Positions 8,399 to 16,824 of a DNA stretch of 43,387 nucleotides are shown here, in pieces; the stretch's first letter is position 1, and every line of letters starts with the position of its first letter. Location of the stretch: assembly GCF_010501105.1 (NCBI RefSeq), contig NZ_QVMQ01000016.1, positions 1 to 43,387 on the forward strand. Reading direction: 5' to 3'. The DNA comes from Dysgonomonas sp. 511. Lineage in GTDB: Bacteria; Bacteroidota; Bacteroidia; Bacteroidales; Dysgonomonadaceae. The notes beneath the pieces are model-generated. The model made no database searches. It worked only from the letters and a program-made list of their open reading frames with translations, and was not told the origin of the DNA. The position numbers and the translations under genes are program-made.

Positions 8399-9394
8399 AT
8401 GGTAAATTACAAAGATTTAGGATTAGTAAACACACGCGAAATGTTTGCTAAGGCCGTAAAAGGCGGATATGCAATACCGGCTTTCAACTTCAACAACATG
8501 GAACAGTTGCAAGCTATCGTTTCTGCTGCATCCGAAACCAAATCTCCGGTTATCCTTCAGGTATCGAAAGGAGCCCGCGAATATGCTAACCCTATCCTTC
8601 TCCGTTACATGGCTCAAGGTGCTGTAGAATATGCAAAAAGCCTCGGATGGGAAAACCCTCAGATAGTGCTTCACCTCGACCACGGTGACTCTTTCGAAAC
8701 TTGCAAATCATGTATCGACTCAGGTTTCTCTTCTGTAATGATCGACGGTTCTCACCTTTCTTACGAAGAAAACATAGCCCTTACAAGAAAAGTAGTTGAC
8801 TACGCACATCAGTTCGATGTAACCGTAGAAGGCGAACTTGGTGTATTGGCTGGCGTAGAAGACGATGTGGTTGCCGAACACCATACATATACACAACCTG
8901 AAGAAGTAGTAGACTTTGCTACACGCACAGGCTGCGACTCTCTGGCTATCTCTATAGGTACTTCTCACGGCGCAAACAAATTTACACCTGAGCAATGTAC
9001 AAGAGACGCTAACGGTATGCTTGTTCCTCCTCCATTGCGTTTCGACATCCTCGAAGCCATCGAAAAAGAACTTCCTGGATTCCCTATCGTGCTTCACGGA
9101 GCATCGTCTGTACCACAAGAAGAAGTGGCTACAATCAACAAATATGGCGGTGCATTGAAAGATGCTATCGGTATTCCGGAAGAACAACTTCGCAGAGCTG
9201 CTAAATCTGCAGTTTGCAAAATCAATATCGACTCCGACAGCCGCCTTGCTATGACCGCTGCCGTGCGCGAAGTGTTTGCAAACAAACCTGCTGAATTCGA
9301 CCCTCGTAAATATCTGGGACCAGCCCGCGAAAATGCGAAAAAGCTTTACAAGCACAAAATAGAAGAAGTGCTTGGCAGCGCAGGAAAAGCTTAA
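8399..9394 (+). CDS. fbaA: Class II fructose-bisphosphate aldolase
   Basis: This glycolytic and gluconeogenic enzyme cleaves fructose 1,6-bisphosphate to the two triose phosphates using zinc. The 331-residue sequence contains the class II landmarks: AIPAFNFNNMEQLQA near the N-terminus, zinc-ligand strand LHLDHGDSFETC, the GELGVLAG segment, SIGTSHG and the HGASSVP phosphate-binding loop. It has its own promoter and a good terminator at 9425-9460. Codon usage is biased toward C-ending codons (TTC, AAC, CTC), as expected for a highly expressed gene. Confidence 0.96.
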   Translation: MVNYKDLGLVNTREMFAKAVKGGYAIPAFNFNNMEQLQAIVSAASETKSPVILQVSKGAREYANPILLRYMAQGAVEYAKSLGWENPQIVLHLDHGDSFETCKSCIDSGFSSVMIDGSHLSYEENIALTRKVVDYAHQFDVTVEGELGVLAGVEDDVVAEHHTYTQPEEVVDFATRTGCDSLAISIGTSHGANKFTPEQCTRDANGMLVPPPLRFDILEAIEKELPGFPIVLHGASSVPQEEVATINKYGGALKDAIGIPEEQLRRAAKSAVCKINIDSDSRLAMTAAVREVFANKPAEFDPRKYLGPARENAKKLYKHKIEEVLGSAGKA

Positions 9395-9424
9395 TACTAT
9401 TTCCTAAAAACAGTGTACAAAAAG

Positions 9425-9460
9425 ATGGGGAGTCCGGATTAGGAACTCCCCATTGTTTTT
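9425..9460 (+). terminator. Rho-independent terminator after fbaA
   Basis: The perfect 9-bp arms ATGGGGAGT (9425-9433) and ACTCCCCAT (9445-9453) are followed by TGTTTTT. Confidence 0.88.
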
Positions 9461-9474
9461 GTGGAATTTTGAAA

Positions 9475-9777
9475 TCAAGCTTTCGATTTTGCCTTAGCTT
9501 CGAAATCGGAAAGTTCGGATGCAAGCTTGCCGGCTACATCTCCAGCCACTTCGTTGAATGCTTTCGTACCTTTTCTTATTTCCTGACGGGCACGTACACC
9601 TGCACGAAGAGCCTTGCCCCTACCTACAGACATGCCGTGATCGAACTCCGATCGGGCTTTTCCGGTCAGGTCATCCAGTTTATGACGCAATTCTGCTCTT
9701 GTCTCATCATCAGACAATTTTATAGCTGCATATGCGCCTATGGCACCGACAGCCAATCCTAATAAAAAATTCTTCAT
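9475..9777 (-). CDS. Small YtxH-like membrane-anchored protein
   Basis: The 100-residue protein begins with a short hydrophobic, glycine-rich segment (FLLGLAVGAIGAYAAIKL), followed by a charged, mostly helical tail rich in Lys, Glu and Ala. This matches YtxH-like stress-associated proteins, whose molecular role is not established. It converges with fbaA and has a convincing promoter at 9816-9846 on its own strand. Confidence 0.65.
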   Translation of the reverse strand: MKNFLLGLAVGAIGAYAAIKLSDDETRAELRHKLDDLTGKARSEFDHGMSVGRGKALRAGVRARQEIRKGTKAFNEVAGDVAGKLASELSDFEAKAKSKA

Positions 9778-9815
9778 AATTATATTGTTTTCGTTCCTAA
9801 ATAATTTCCCTTGAA

Positions 9816-9846
9816 CAAATATAAGGTATATTTACATTAATAACAA
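9816..9846 (-). promoter_or_regulatory. Promoter of the YtxH-like gene
   Basis: On the minus strand ATTG is followed after 20 bp by TATATTTG (9816-9823), close to the Bacteroidota consensus. Confidence 0.6.
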
Positions 9847-9942
9847 TCAATCGTATTTTATTGTTTAAGCTATATTTATTAATTGTTAAAATGAATACTA
9901 GATGTTTTTTTGTATTTTTATCCCCTTGCAGAATAATATGTT

Positions 9943-10215
9943 ATGGACGAAATAAGAGTTAAGATACAAGAATATAGCGATAATTATCCGGTCTTACTAC
10001 CTGTAATCTGTATTGCGGCAGGGGTGTTTTTATTGTTATCCTGTATTTTCGACTGGAACTTTATTTTTGGAGATATTTCGACAGCCAATTACAGTTTCTT
10101 TAAGATAGACGGACTGGTAAATATCTTTGGGCGCAAGAAAGCACGCGTCATAGTGGGCTGTGTGTCAGTTTTTGTTATTGGCATAGGCGTGGCTACATTT
10201 TACGTCCTTGCCTGA
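9943..10215 (+). CDS. Two-helix membrane protein, possibly Imm17-like
   Basis: The 90-residue protein has two hydrophobic segments (about 18-36 and 70-89) separated by a WNFIFGD turn and the NIFGRKKARVIVG run. The arrangement, a tryptophan after helix 1 and FG(x)KxAR(I/V) before helix 2, recalls the Imm17 immunity family of small inner-membrane proteins. This is my recollection of the family pattern and could be coincidental for such a short protein. No toxin gene is adjacent, and the next gene is an S24-type repressor about 160 bp downstream. Confidence 0.5.
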   Translation: MDEIRVKIQEYSDNYPVLLPVICIAAGVFLLLSCIFDWNFIFGDISTANYSFFKIDGLVNIFGRKKARVIVGCVSVFVIGIGVATFYVLA

Positions 10216-10296
10216 TTTCTTGATAAACTCCATCTGTTTTGTGGTCGCAAAATGGAAATAAAAAGAGCCGTACTGTTATTTTTAGCCTTATTTTCA

Positions 10297-10326
10297 TTGT
10301 GATGATTCAATATTTTACTACATTTG
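10297..10326 (+). promoter_or_regulatory. Promoter of the S24-type repressor gene
   Basis: TTG (10297-10299), a 19-bp spacer and TACATTTG (10319-10326). A TTG codon in frame with the downstream gene lies inside the -7 box, ruling it out as a start. Confidence 0.62.
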
Positions 10327-10374
10327 TCTCCTGAGCTAATTAAAGGGGATTTAAGAAATTATGGAGGTAAGATT

Positions 10375-11112
10375 ATGGAATTTAAAGACAGACTAAAGTA
10401 TCTACTGGAGAAAGATGGTGTAACCGCTTACCGTATATGGAAAGATACGGCTATCACAAAAGGTACAATAGCCAACTATATAGAGGGGAAGACCAAACCA
10501 AATAAGTCGAACATTTCACTTCTTGCATCCTATTTTTCGGTCAACGAGGAATGGCTGGCGACTGGCGAAGGTAAGATGAGCCGGACAAACAAGGTGAAGG
10601 GAGAAGAACCTTTCCTTATCACAAAGTCGGGGGTGAAATATTATGAAATGCAGAACGGCAAATACCGTATGCGTGTTCCTTTTATACCTGTCAAAGTCTA
10701 TGCTAAGTATATAGATGAATACAGGGACGCCGACATGCTTGACTGCGACTTCGATGAATTCGATTTCATTGTCGATAAAATAGGGCACGGGCGTTATTTT
10801 GCCTTCGAAATAAAGGGCGATAGTATGGACAATGATACCAAACGCAGCCTTAGCAGTGGAGATATTGTGTTGGCTCGCGAACTGAACAAAGACCATTGGC
10901 GTAATAAGCTGCACACCGACGATTTCCCCAACTGGATTATTGTACTGGATAATACCATTTTGTGCAAACAAATAATAGAACAGGATATAGAAAAAGGAAC
11001 GATTGTATGCCATTCTTTAAACTCTTCGCCCGAATATGCGGATTTTGAACTGAACCTGGACGAAGTTTGCCAACTGATGAATATTATTCAGAAGGTATCC
11101 AGTGTTTTCTGA
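10375..11112 (+). CDS. XRE-type HTH / S24 peptidase-like transcriptional repressor
   Basis: From ATG 10375 (GGAGG at 10363-10367, seven bases upstream) the protein has 245 residues. Residues 1-65 form a CI/Cro-like helix-turn-helix ending in the EWLATGEGKM segment. The C-terminal half is a LexA/CI-type S24 domain with the KGDSM serine motif and LSSGDIVLAREL. Proteins of this kind repress target genes and often inactivate themselves by self-cleavage in response to RecA, although many bacteroidal relatives act without prophage. No phage genes are nearby. It converges with the AcpH-like gene, their stop codons 2 bp apart. Confidence 0.85.
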   Translation: MEFKDRLKYLLEKDGVTAYRIWKDTAITKGTIANYIEGKTKPNKSNISLLASYFSVNEEWLATGEGKMSRTNKVKGEEPFLITKSGVKYYEMQNGKYRMRVPFIPVKVYAKYIDEYRDADMLDCDFDEFDFIVDKIGHGRYFAFEIKGDSMDNDTKRSLSSGDIVLARELNKDHWRNKLHTDDFPNWIIVLDNTILCKQIIEQDIEKGTIVCHSLNSSPEYADFELNLDEVCQLMNIIQKVSSVF

Positions 11113-11114
11113 TT

Positions 11115-11705
11115 TCAGGGATTCCCATTAGCTATCATATCTTTCACATGCTTATATAGTTCCGGAAAGAAAAGGTCGAAACTCTTAGACAATTCTTCAT
11201 AATTTTCTTCAAAAGCTTCGAAAACAGGAGCGTCGTCCGTCAGGTATTTAGCCCGTTGTTTCAAGCGGTAGAAGCTTTTTTCTATCAGCCATTTGTGCCG
11301 ATAGTTATATAGCCAGTCTTCACTTTCCATATACACAAACATGGAGCAGAATTTGGAAGGAAGTATCTCGCTATGCTGTCCTATCTGCCTGTAACACAAT
11401 TGGGTGAAATCCTCCCATCCGTTTTCCGGTTCAAATTTTTCGCTCAATGCCAGAAAATGATCGTAGCTCACATCGAGAAAAGCCCCTGCATATTTTCCCG
11501 CCGAAGGACGAAAGATGTTCATCGCCATTTGGTTTATAGGATAATTGTCGGTAAAAGAATCTATCTGGCGGTGTATGTATATGCCTTGTTGTATATCGGG
11601 AGGATATGCCTCCATTTGTTTACCTTTCACCATGTCGGCAACCATATTTCCGGCTAGAATGGCAGAATTGGAAAAAGATAAATACGCATGTGCAAGAAAA
11701 TTCAT
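11115..11705 (-). CDS. Acyl-carrier-protein phosphodiesterase (AcpH family, DUF479)
   Basis: The family hydrolyses the phosphopantetheine arm from holo-ACP. The 196-residue protein starts with MNFLAHAYLS and continues with AGNMVADMVKG and YIHRQIDSFTD, the conserved metal-binding HD-like residues of the family. The start at 11705 is preferred, because the upstream TTG at 11738 lies within the -7 box at 11736-11743. It is monocistronic. Confidence 0.85.
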   Translation of the reverse strand: MNFLAHAYLSFSNSAILAGNMVADMVKGKQMEAYPPDIQQGIYIHRQIDSFTDNYPINQMAMNIFRPSAGKYAGAFLDVSYDHFLALSEKFEPENGWEDFTQLCYRQIGQHSEILPSKFCSMFVYMESEDWLYNYRHKWLIEKSFYRLKQRAKYLTDDAPVFEAFEENYEELSKSFDLFFPELYKHVKDMIANGNP

Positions 11706-11735
11706 AAGCTTGTATATAAATAGTGTATATGCCTG

Positions 11736-11743
11736 CAAAGATA
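11736..11743 (-). promoter_or_regulatory. -7 promoter box for the AcpH-like gene
   Basis: On the minus strand TATCTTTG matches the consensus and lies 31 bp upstream of the chosen ATG. The region around the -33 position overlaps the repeated motif TAATGCGAATCAG at 11751-11763. Confidence 0.6.
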
Positions 11744-11750
11744 GTATTAA

Positions 11751-12155
11751 TAATGCGAATCAGTAATTGGTGAATAAACAGGCTATCTCACTGTTACTTT
11801 TTGCTTTTTTATTAACATCGAAACTCGCAAAACCCGCATTTATTTAACCTTATTTTACAATATATAGTTAAAAAGTAACACAAGTAACAGTTTTTAGTTA
11901 TTTTTCTATTGTTACTTTACCTCTCTCTTATCGTGGCTTTGCGGCTCTCTCTCCCTTTGGAGAGAGCGGGGAGAGAGGTGGTATATAGATAAACTTTTCT
12001 ACTATCAATTGACATAAACGACTAATTTGAATCTCTTTTTTATAAAAACCTTCAATTAAGGACTTTAAGCGCTTAAATTACTGTGGTTGCTTCGAAATAA
12101 ATGTGAAAGATTAGTATTATTGTACTATTCTTTATTCAAAATTTCCGTTTTTTAG
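11751..12155. other. Gene-free stretch with small inverted repeats
   Basis: No open frame is credible here. It holds the 13-bp motif TAATGCGAATCAG (11751-11763), which recurs at the ends of the large repeat near 30580 and 43158; an 11-bp inverted pair TGTTACTTTTT (11792-11802)/AAAAAGTAACA (11870-11880); and a purine/pyrimidine hairpin CTCTCTCC (11947-11954)/GGAGAGAG (11959-11966), with an alternative partner at 11968-11978. The function of these structures is unknown. Confidence 0.5.
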
Positions 12156-12163
12156 TATCTTTG
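12156..12163 (+). promoter_or_regulatory. -7 promoter box for the TPR lipoprotein gene
   Basis: TATCTTTG is a consensus -7 box. Transcription from it would start near 12170, which makes a GTG at 12171 an unlikely start codon. Confidence 0.6.
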
Positions 12164-12215
12164 TGCAACGGTGACGATAGACTTACAACAGAATTTTAGA
12201 ACTAAGCCCAATAGA

Positions 12216-13154
12216 ATGCAAACTTTCAGAATATATATATATATACTCATTATATCCTCTTTCTCTTTTGTTTCATGTGGTCTTTTCGACAAAGAAATAA
12301 ATCAGGATCAGCGCATTGGGGCATTCAGAATGCAATTGAATGCAGCAAAAGACAGCGTCATTACTCCTGAAGAGAAGATAGAAGTGTTTGGTGCTATACT
12401 ATCCAAAATAAGCGAGGATGATGTGATATTCAATATCAATAAGAAGAATAACCTGAAGATAGATGGCCTTGTGCTGTTATGCGAAGAGTACGTAAAACTC
12501 GATAACTATGAAAAAGCTTTAGCAATTTCCGATTCCATAATTTCTACAGATTCGCTGGCCGCCCAGGGATATTGCATCAGGGGATGCGTATATCAGACAT
12601 GGGGAGATGATGAAAAGGCTCTGCCTTTCTACAATAAAGCCCTGTCGCTAAATCCTGCTTATCCCGACGCTTACTACAAGCGGGGGCTGATATATCAGGC
12701 CAAAGACGAATTAGAAAAAGCTTTGGCAGACTATAGTATGGCTATTAAGTACAAACTTTCATATCCGGTGGAACTGTACAATAACCGGGGCGATATTTAT
12801 ATTTCCAGAGGAGCCTACGATGAGGCTGTACAAAGCTATATGGAAGCAATAAAACTGGATTCGCTAAACAGCCCGGCATACAGGGGGCGTGCCGAAGCCT
12901 ATTATATGCAGAAAAAAAAGAAAGAGGCTCTCGCCGACTGCAACCAGGCAATTAGGCTAGACTCTGCAAATATACTTGCGTATATTACAAGGGCTTGCAT
13001 TTATACTTCGATGAAGATGTATGACAATGCTGTAGCCGATTATAGAACCGTGATATCATTAGATAAGCAAAATGAGAGGAATATAAAAGCAATAGCCGAA
13101 TCTGCGATAAAAGATTTGCAGCCATATTCCCGCATAAGCATTCTCCAAAAGTAA
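12216..13154 (+). CDS. TPR-repeat lipoprotein
   Basis: From ATG 12216 the protein has 312 residues and begins with a lipoprotein signal (MQTFRIYIYILI, lipobox FVSC). After a linker come about five tetratricopeptide repeats, recognisable by A-x-G-Y/A, G-x-x-Y and D-x-A-x-x-DY positions such as DEKALPFYNKALSLNP and EKALADYSMAIK. Such proteins act as scaffolds at the envelope, and no partner can be named. It converges with the DUF1287 gene with 7 bp between them and no visible terminator. Confidence 0.8.
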   Translation: MQTFRIYIYILIISSFSFVSCGLFDKEINQDQRIGAFRMQLNAAKDSVITPEEKIEVFGAILSKISEDDVIFNINKKNNLKIDGLVLLCEEYVKLDNYEKALAISDSIISTDSLAAQGYCIRGCVYQTWGDDEKALPFYNKALSLNPAYPDAYYKRGLIYQAKDELEKALADYSMAIKYKLSYPVELYNNRGDIYISRGAYDEAVQSYMEAIKLDSLNSPAYRGRAEAYYMQKKKKEALADCNQAIRLDSANILAYITRACIYTSMKMYDNAVADYRTVISLDKQNERNIKAIAESAIKDLQPYSRISILQK

Positions 13155-13161
13155 GACCGGT

Positions 13162-13749
13162 TTATTTTTTATACGAATAATGCCCTGTTATTTTAAAGCT
13201 GAAAAGACAATCGGCCAAGACTTGCCCGGCTCCGATATTATGCACGATCAAAGGTCTTTTCCCATCACCCGACTTACGGTCGGTCACAATTCCTACATGA
13301 GTTAACCCACCGGGTAGATCCCAAGTGACAATATCGCCCGGCAAATAATCGCTACCTTTATCCGATATCGTTTTGGTTGTACCAAACCTGCTGAAAAACA
13401 TAGCTTGGTTAAGCACCCTTCTGTGGTCTATATTGCGGTCGGTACGTTTCATTCCCCATTTTTTGGGATATTTGCTGAAATTAGCTTTCATATCCACATG
13501 AATCTCTTTTTGCAGGTCGATGCCCAACTTGCGGTATGCCCTGATAACGACATCGGTGCAGACCCCCTTTCCGGCCGGTACATCACCATTGGGATAAGGG
13601 ATAGAGTAATAATTGGGATCGTACACAACCTTATCTTTCGTCAGCTCTATCGCCGCATTGGAAAGGCGCATGTAAAAATCATCGCCTTGGGCAAGAATAC
13701 CGGATGAAACTAGAAGTAGAATAAAGATATTAAGTATAACTTTTTTCAT
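13162..13749 (-). CDS. DUF1287 secreted protein (NlpC/P60-like)
   Basis: The 195-residue protein has a Sec signal peptide (cleaved about SSGILAQ) and the family hallmarks: KGVCTDVVIRAYRKLGIDLQ, with the putative catalytic Cys; DHRRVLNQAMFF; YLPGDIVTWDLPGGLTHVGI; and IVHNIGAG. DUF1287 proteins have a cysteine-peptidase-like fold and are thought to act on the cell wall, without a proven substrate. It is the last gene of a three-gene transcript with the alpha/beta hydrolase (16-bp gap) and the secreted protein upstream. Confidence 0.85.
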   Translation of the reverse strand: MKKVILNIFILLLVSSGILAQGDDFYMRLSNAAIELTKDKVVYDPNYYSIPYPNGDVPAGKGVCTDVVIRAYRKLGIDLQKEIHVDMKANFSKYPKKWGMKRTDRNIDHRRVLNQAMFFSRFGTTKTISDKGSDYLPGDIVTWDLPGGLTHVGIVTDRKSGDGKRPLIVHNIGAGQVLADCLFSFKITGHYSYKK

Positions 13750-13765
13750 GTTCGTATAGTTTACA

Positions 13766-14737
13766 TTAGTTTATGGTTTCAAGAAATTGTTCTATGGTCT
13801 TTTTCCATTCTTCTGGATACTTCACAAGAAAGGATTCGTGCACCGATTCCGGAAATATTTTTATTTGTTTCGTTCTACTGGTCAATTGGCTGTAAATAAA
13901 CTCGCTTTCTTCTATTGGTATATTAGGGTCTTTTCCTCCACAAAGAACCAGTGCCGGCATTCTGATCTCTTTGGCATACTCCTGCGGGTTCATATCGAAA
14001 GCATTATAGTCGTTAATGACACCTGTCCAGAATACAAATATATCAGATATTGGGCAGTGAGGTAAATTTAGTTTGTCCAGCCGTTTGTTTACAGTCCCTC
14101 TGAATGTGCCATAGGTTGCTTCTAATACGATGGCATCCGGCTTTATTTCATATTCATAGATAGCACGGGTGATGGCGGCAGCCCCCATCGAAAAGCCTAC
14201 GAGGATTGTCCTTGAAGGGGATAATTCTTTTTGAGCGTATTGATATGCTGATTTTATATTTTGGGCTTCTTTATAGCCTATTGTAGACTGTAGTCCATAT
14301 GATCCCCCGGCTCCCATGCAGTCTACTAAAAGGATATCATAGCCCATATCGAGTAAAGCGTATGTTCTGTCGAGCATAGAAGACTTCTCATCCATATATC
14401 CGTGAAAACCTATAACCAGTCCTTTACTGAGGCTGTCGGTTTGCAGTAGCCACGCTTCCAGGTGCTTGTCTTTGCTTTCGGGTATAAGAATGGTTGAATA
14501 TTTCCGGTTAGGATATTTGTTAGGGCGGGGTTTGGGTACTTCTAATCCGAAGATTGCTATTTTTATAGTTTCTGTTATTGTTGGCTTGTAATCGACTTTT
14601 AGAGGTTCTCCCTCTTCTACAAAGTGAGTTAGTCTGTATGCCTGAATAATAATAGCTATATTTATGATGATAAATATAGTTACTATGCTTATTGATATTC
14701 TCGAGAGTAATTTACGTTTACTTTTTACAGCCATCAC
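13766..14737 (-). CDS. Membrane-anchored alpha/beta hydrolase
   Basis: The 323-residue protein has an N-terminal membrane helix (about 13-32) and an alpha/beta-hydrolase fold. The nucleophile elbow is GFSMGAAA, the oxyanion region GFHGYMDEKS, a likely acid is Asp in LCGGKDPNIP, and the histidine is in ESVHESFLVKYP. The overall pattern resembles YqkD/FrsA-like serine hydrolases, and the substrate is unknown. Its start abuts the stop of the upstream gene (14738), indicating translational coupling. Confidence 0.8.
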   Translation of the reverse strand: MMAVKSKRKLLSRISISIVTIFIIINIAIIIQAYRLTHFVEEGEPLKVDYKPTITETIKIAIFGLEVPKPRPNKYPNRKYSTILIPESKDKHLEAWLLQTDSLSKGLVIGFHGYMDEKSSMLDRTYALLDMGYDILLVDCMGAGGSYGLQSTIGYKEAQNIKSAYQYAQKELSPSRTILVGFSMGAAAITRAIYEYEIKPDAIVLEATYGTFRGTVNKRLDKLNLPHCPISDIFVFWTGVINDYNAFDMNPQEYAKEIRMPALVLCGGKDPNIPIEESEFIYSQLTSRTKQIKIFPESVHESFLVKYPEEWKKTIEQFLETIN

Positions 14738-15499
14738 TTATTTCGTGTAGAATACCGGGGCTATAACAGTTCTGTTTTCCCACTTCCCGTTGATTGGGTT
14801 CAATTCGCGGACTACTCCCCCTTCTATTCCAAACCAATTGGTTATCTTTACTTCTATAGTTCCTCCATAATATGTTTGAGGATACATATTCATCATTGGT
14901 CCATAGAGCCCGTTTTTCTTTCCATCTACAGAATATTGTCCATACACATTAAACCGAATCCTGTCGTGTGCTATAAATTTCACTGCGCCACTAACCCCAT
15001 AATCGTTGAAATGCTGCCCTGCAAAATTGTATTTCGCACCATATGGTCCTGCCGATACAGCCAGCCAGCTTGCCGGCCTGTAATTGAACTGTGCACCTAT
15101 GCTGCGTACTGCTCCCATGGTAGGATATGTATTCTGCCTGGAATGAGTGCTTAGCCACGCATTGTCGGAGAATACCATGCCCGAATAGAAAGAATAATCG
15201 TTGGCAAATGGGTTGCGGGTAAAGGTGTTGCTTTCGAGCGGCGGGCCCAGATATACATCTATTGGCGGCAGGTTGAGGTTGATAGGGTTTATGTTAGCAT
15301 CCTGCACATGCCTGTAAGAGTTTATCCTGGCACTGTAGGCCGCTTGGCTATTGTTTTCCGGTTGCAGGTAATTATCCAGCTTTTCGTTGTAGCGGAATGA
15401 TTCTTTTTTCAAGGTCGGAAAACTATCGTTCAGATTCTCTGTTTGTGCATATATTACAGATGGTAATATAATTAATAACGCTAAAATTGACTTCTTCAT
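14738..15499 (-). CDS. Secreted, probably outer-membrane protein of unknown function
   Basis: The 253-residue protein has a signal peptide (MKKSILALLIILPSVIYAQ). The mature part has alternating hydrophobic strands (GVSGAVKFIAHDRIRFNVYG, TYYGGTIEVKITNW) ending near a strand TVIAPVFYTK, consistent with a small beta barrel. I do not recognise the family. It is first in a minus-strand transcript with the hydrolase and the DUF1287 protein. Upstream lies a short copy of the AGAGCCTG repeat (15546-15584). Confidence 0.6.
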   Translation of the reverse strand: MKKSILALLIILPSVIYAQTENLNDSFPTLKKESFRYNEKLDNYLQPENNSQAAYSARINSYRHVQDANINPINLNLPPIDVYLGPPLESNTFTRNPFANDYSFYSGMVFSDNAWLSTHSRQNTYPTMGAVRSIGAQFNYRPASWLAVSAGPYGAKYNFAGQHFNDYGVSGAVKFIAHDRIRFNVYGQYSVDGKKNGLYGPMMNMYPQTYYGGTIEVKITNWFGIEGGVVRELNPINGKWENRTVIAPVFYTK

Positions 15500-15545
15500 A
15501 ATTTTCCATTTTATGTTACATCCGTAAAGTTACAATTTAATTACA

Positions 15546-15584
15546 AGAGCCTGTTTAAAATTTCAGCTAAAATTTAAACAAACC
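15546..15584. repeat. Short inverted-repeat copy of the AGAGCCTG family
   Basis: AGAGCCTGTTTAAAATTT, a short centre CAGCT, then AAAATTTAAACAAACCCT. The left arm matches the ends of the element at 7000-7195 and of the palindrome at 29036-29085. The right arm has decayed at its outer end. Confidence 0.6.
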
Positions 15585-15698
15585 CTATATTACATTGAGC
15601 GTGTATATCTCCTGTCTGGTTTTGTCTGATAATTGAATAGCGGAGAGAACAATCTCAATATTTAAAGTGTTTATGTAGAGTAAAAGAAAGGAAATCTT

Positions 15699-16427
15699 AT
15701 GAAAACAATTTTATACCGCGCTTCCACAAGGGGGCATGCCAATCATGGTTGGTTAGATACACGCCATACATTTAGTTTTGCCAATTATTTCAACCCCGAT
15801 CGTATGAACTTCGGGTTGCTTCGGGTAGTGAACGACGATATCGTTGCTCCCGGCGAGGGGTTTGGTACACATCCCCACGAAAATATGGAAATAGTTTCAA
15901 TACCTCTTCATGGGGCTTTGGCACACAAAGACAGCATGGGGCACACAGAAGTGATAGAAGTGGGAGAGGTGCAGGTTATGAGTGCCGGAACAGGCATTAC
16001 CCACAGCGAGTACAACGCTAGTGAAGAAAAACCTGTCGGTTTCTTCCAGATATGGGTTTTCCCCGAAGAAAATGGTTTGAAGCCGCGTTACGATCAAAAG
16101 GCATTCGATTTTATGCACAACAAGAACAAGTTGGTTCAAATCGTTGGCCCGAAGAAAGACGAGTCGAACCACGGGCTATGGGTACATCAGGATGTTTGGT
16201 TCAATATCGGCACTTTCGACAAAGGTGAATCGACCGTATACAAAGTAAAAAAAGAAGGCAACGGAGTCTTTGCTATGGTGGTAGAGGGCGAGTTCGCGGT
16301 CGAAGGGCAAAAACTGCATCGTCGCGATGCCTTAGGGCTTTGGGATACCGGCAAAATAGAAATAAAAGCAGAGTCGGAAGATGCCCGTATATTACTGATA
16401 GATGTTCCGATGGAACATAGAAAATAA
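15699..16427 (+). CDS. Pirin family protein (cupin)
   Basis: The 242-residue bicupin protein begins with the pirin signature RASTRGHANHGWLDTRHTF and contains the metal-site segment GFGTHPHENMEIVSI followed by GTGITHSEYN. Bacterial pirins of this type (YhhW-like) bind a metal and several have quercetin dioxygenase activity in vitro; the physiological role is unclear. AAAGGAAAT precedes the ATG. A strong terminator follows at 16501-16545. Confidence 0.93.
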   Translation: MKTILYRASTRGHANHGWLDTRHTFSFANYFNPDRMNFGLLRVVNDDIVAPGEGFGTHPHENMEIVSIPLHGALAHKDSMGHTEVIEVGEVQVMSAGTGITHSEYNASEEKPVGFFQIWVFPEENGLKPRYDQKAFDFMHNKNKLVQIVGPKKDESNHGLWVHQDVWFNIGTFDKGESTVYKVKKEGNGVFAMVVEGEFAVEGQKLHRRDALGLWDTGKIEIKAESEDARILLIDVPMEHRK

Positions 16428-16500
16428 AATATAAAGAAAGTGGAGACTATTAATAGCATAATTCTTTAGCGAAAGAGATTATGTATTTGTAAAGTTTTTG

Positions 16501-16545
16501 ACTGTGCTGGCAAGGAATTATTATCCTTCCGGCACAGTTTTTTTT
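16501..16545 (+). terminator. Rho-independent terminator after the pirin gene
   Basis: The arms ACTGTGC (16501-16507) and GCACAGT (16532-16538) extend inward with AAGGA/TCCTT and are followed by seven T. Confidence 0.88.
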
Positions 16546-16691
16546 ATTTACTCAACGTACTGTTCTTCAATGCTATCTGCTTTTAGAATAAATAAACAGG
16601 TATCGCTTTTATGGAATTTCAATCCCTTTCTTATCTATATGGTGTATTAAAAATGCAGCTTCTGTAAAATAGGCTATTCCCCTTAGCCTTT

Positions 16692-16757
16692 CCTGCCCGG
16701 CTGGCGCAATGAATCTCTCATTTTTCTATTCGTTGTTCCTCACCGGGCAGGATTTTT
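16692..16757 (+). terminator. Second hairpin with T-run, long loop
   Basis: CCTGCCCGG (16692-16700) and CCGGGCAGG (16743-16751) form a perfect 9-bp stem around a 42-nt loop and are followed by ATTTTTT. It could be a terminator or a small structured RNA. With the terminator at 16501-16545 it accounts for the gap of about 400 bp before the peptidase gene. Confidence 0.5.
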
Positions 16758-16824
16758 TATGTTTTTGATAGCAAATTACCTGTTTACTAATTATCTTTAG
16801 AGTTTGAATTTTATAAAAAACGAT

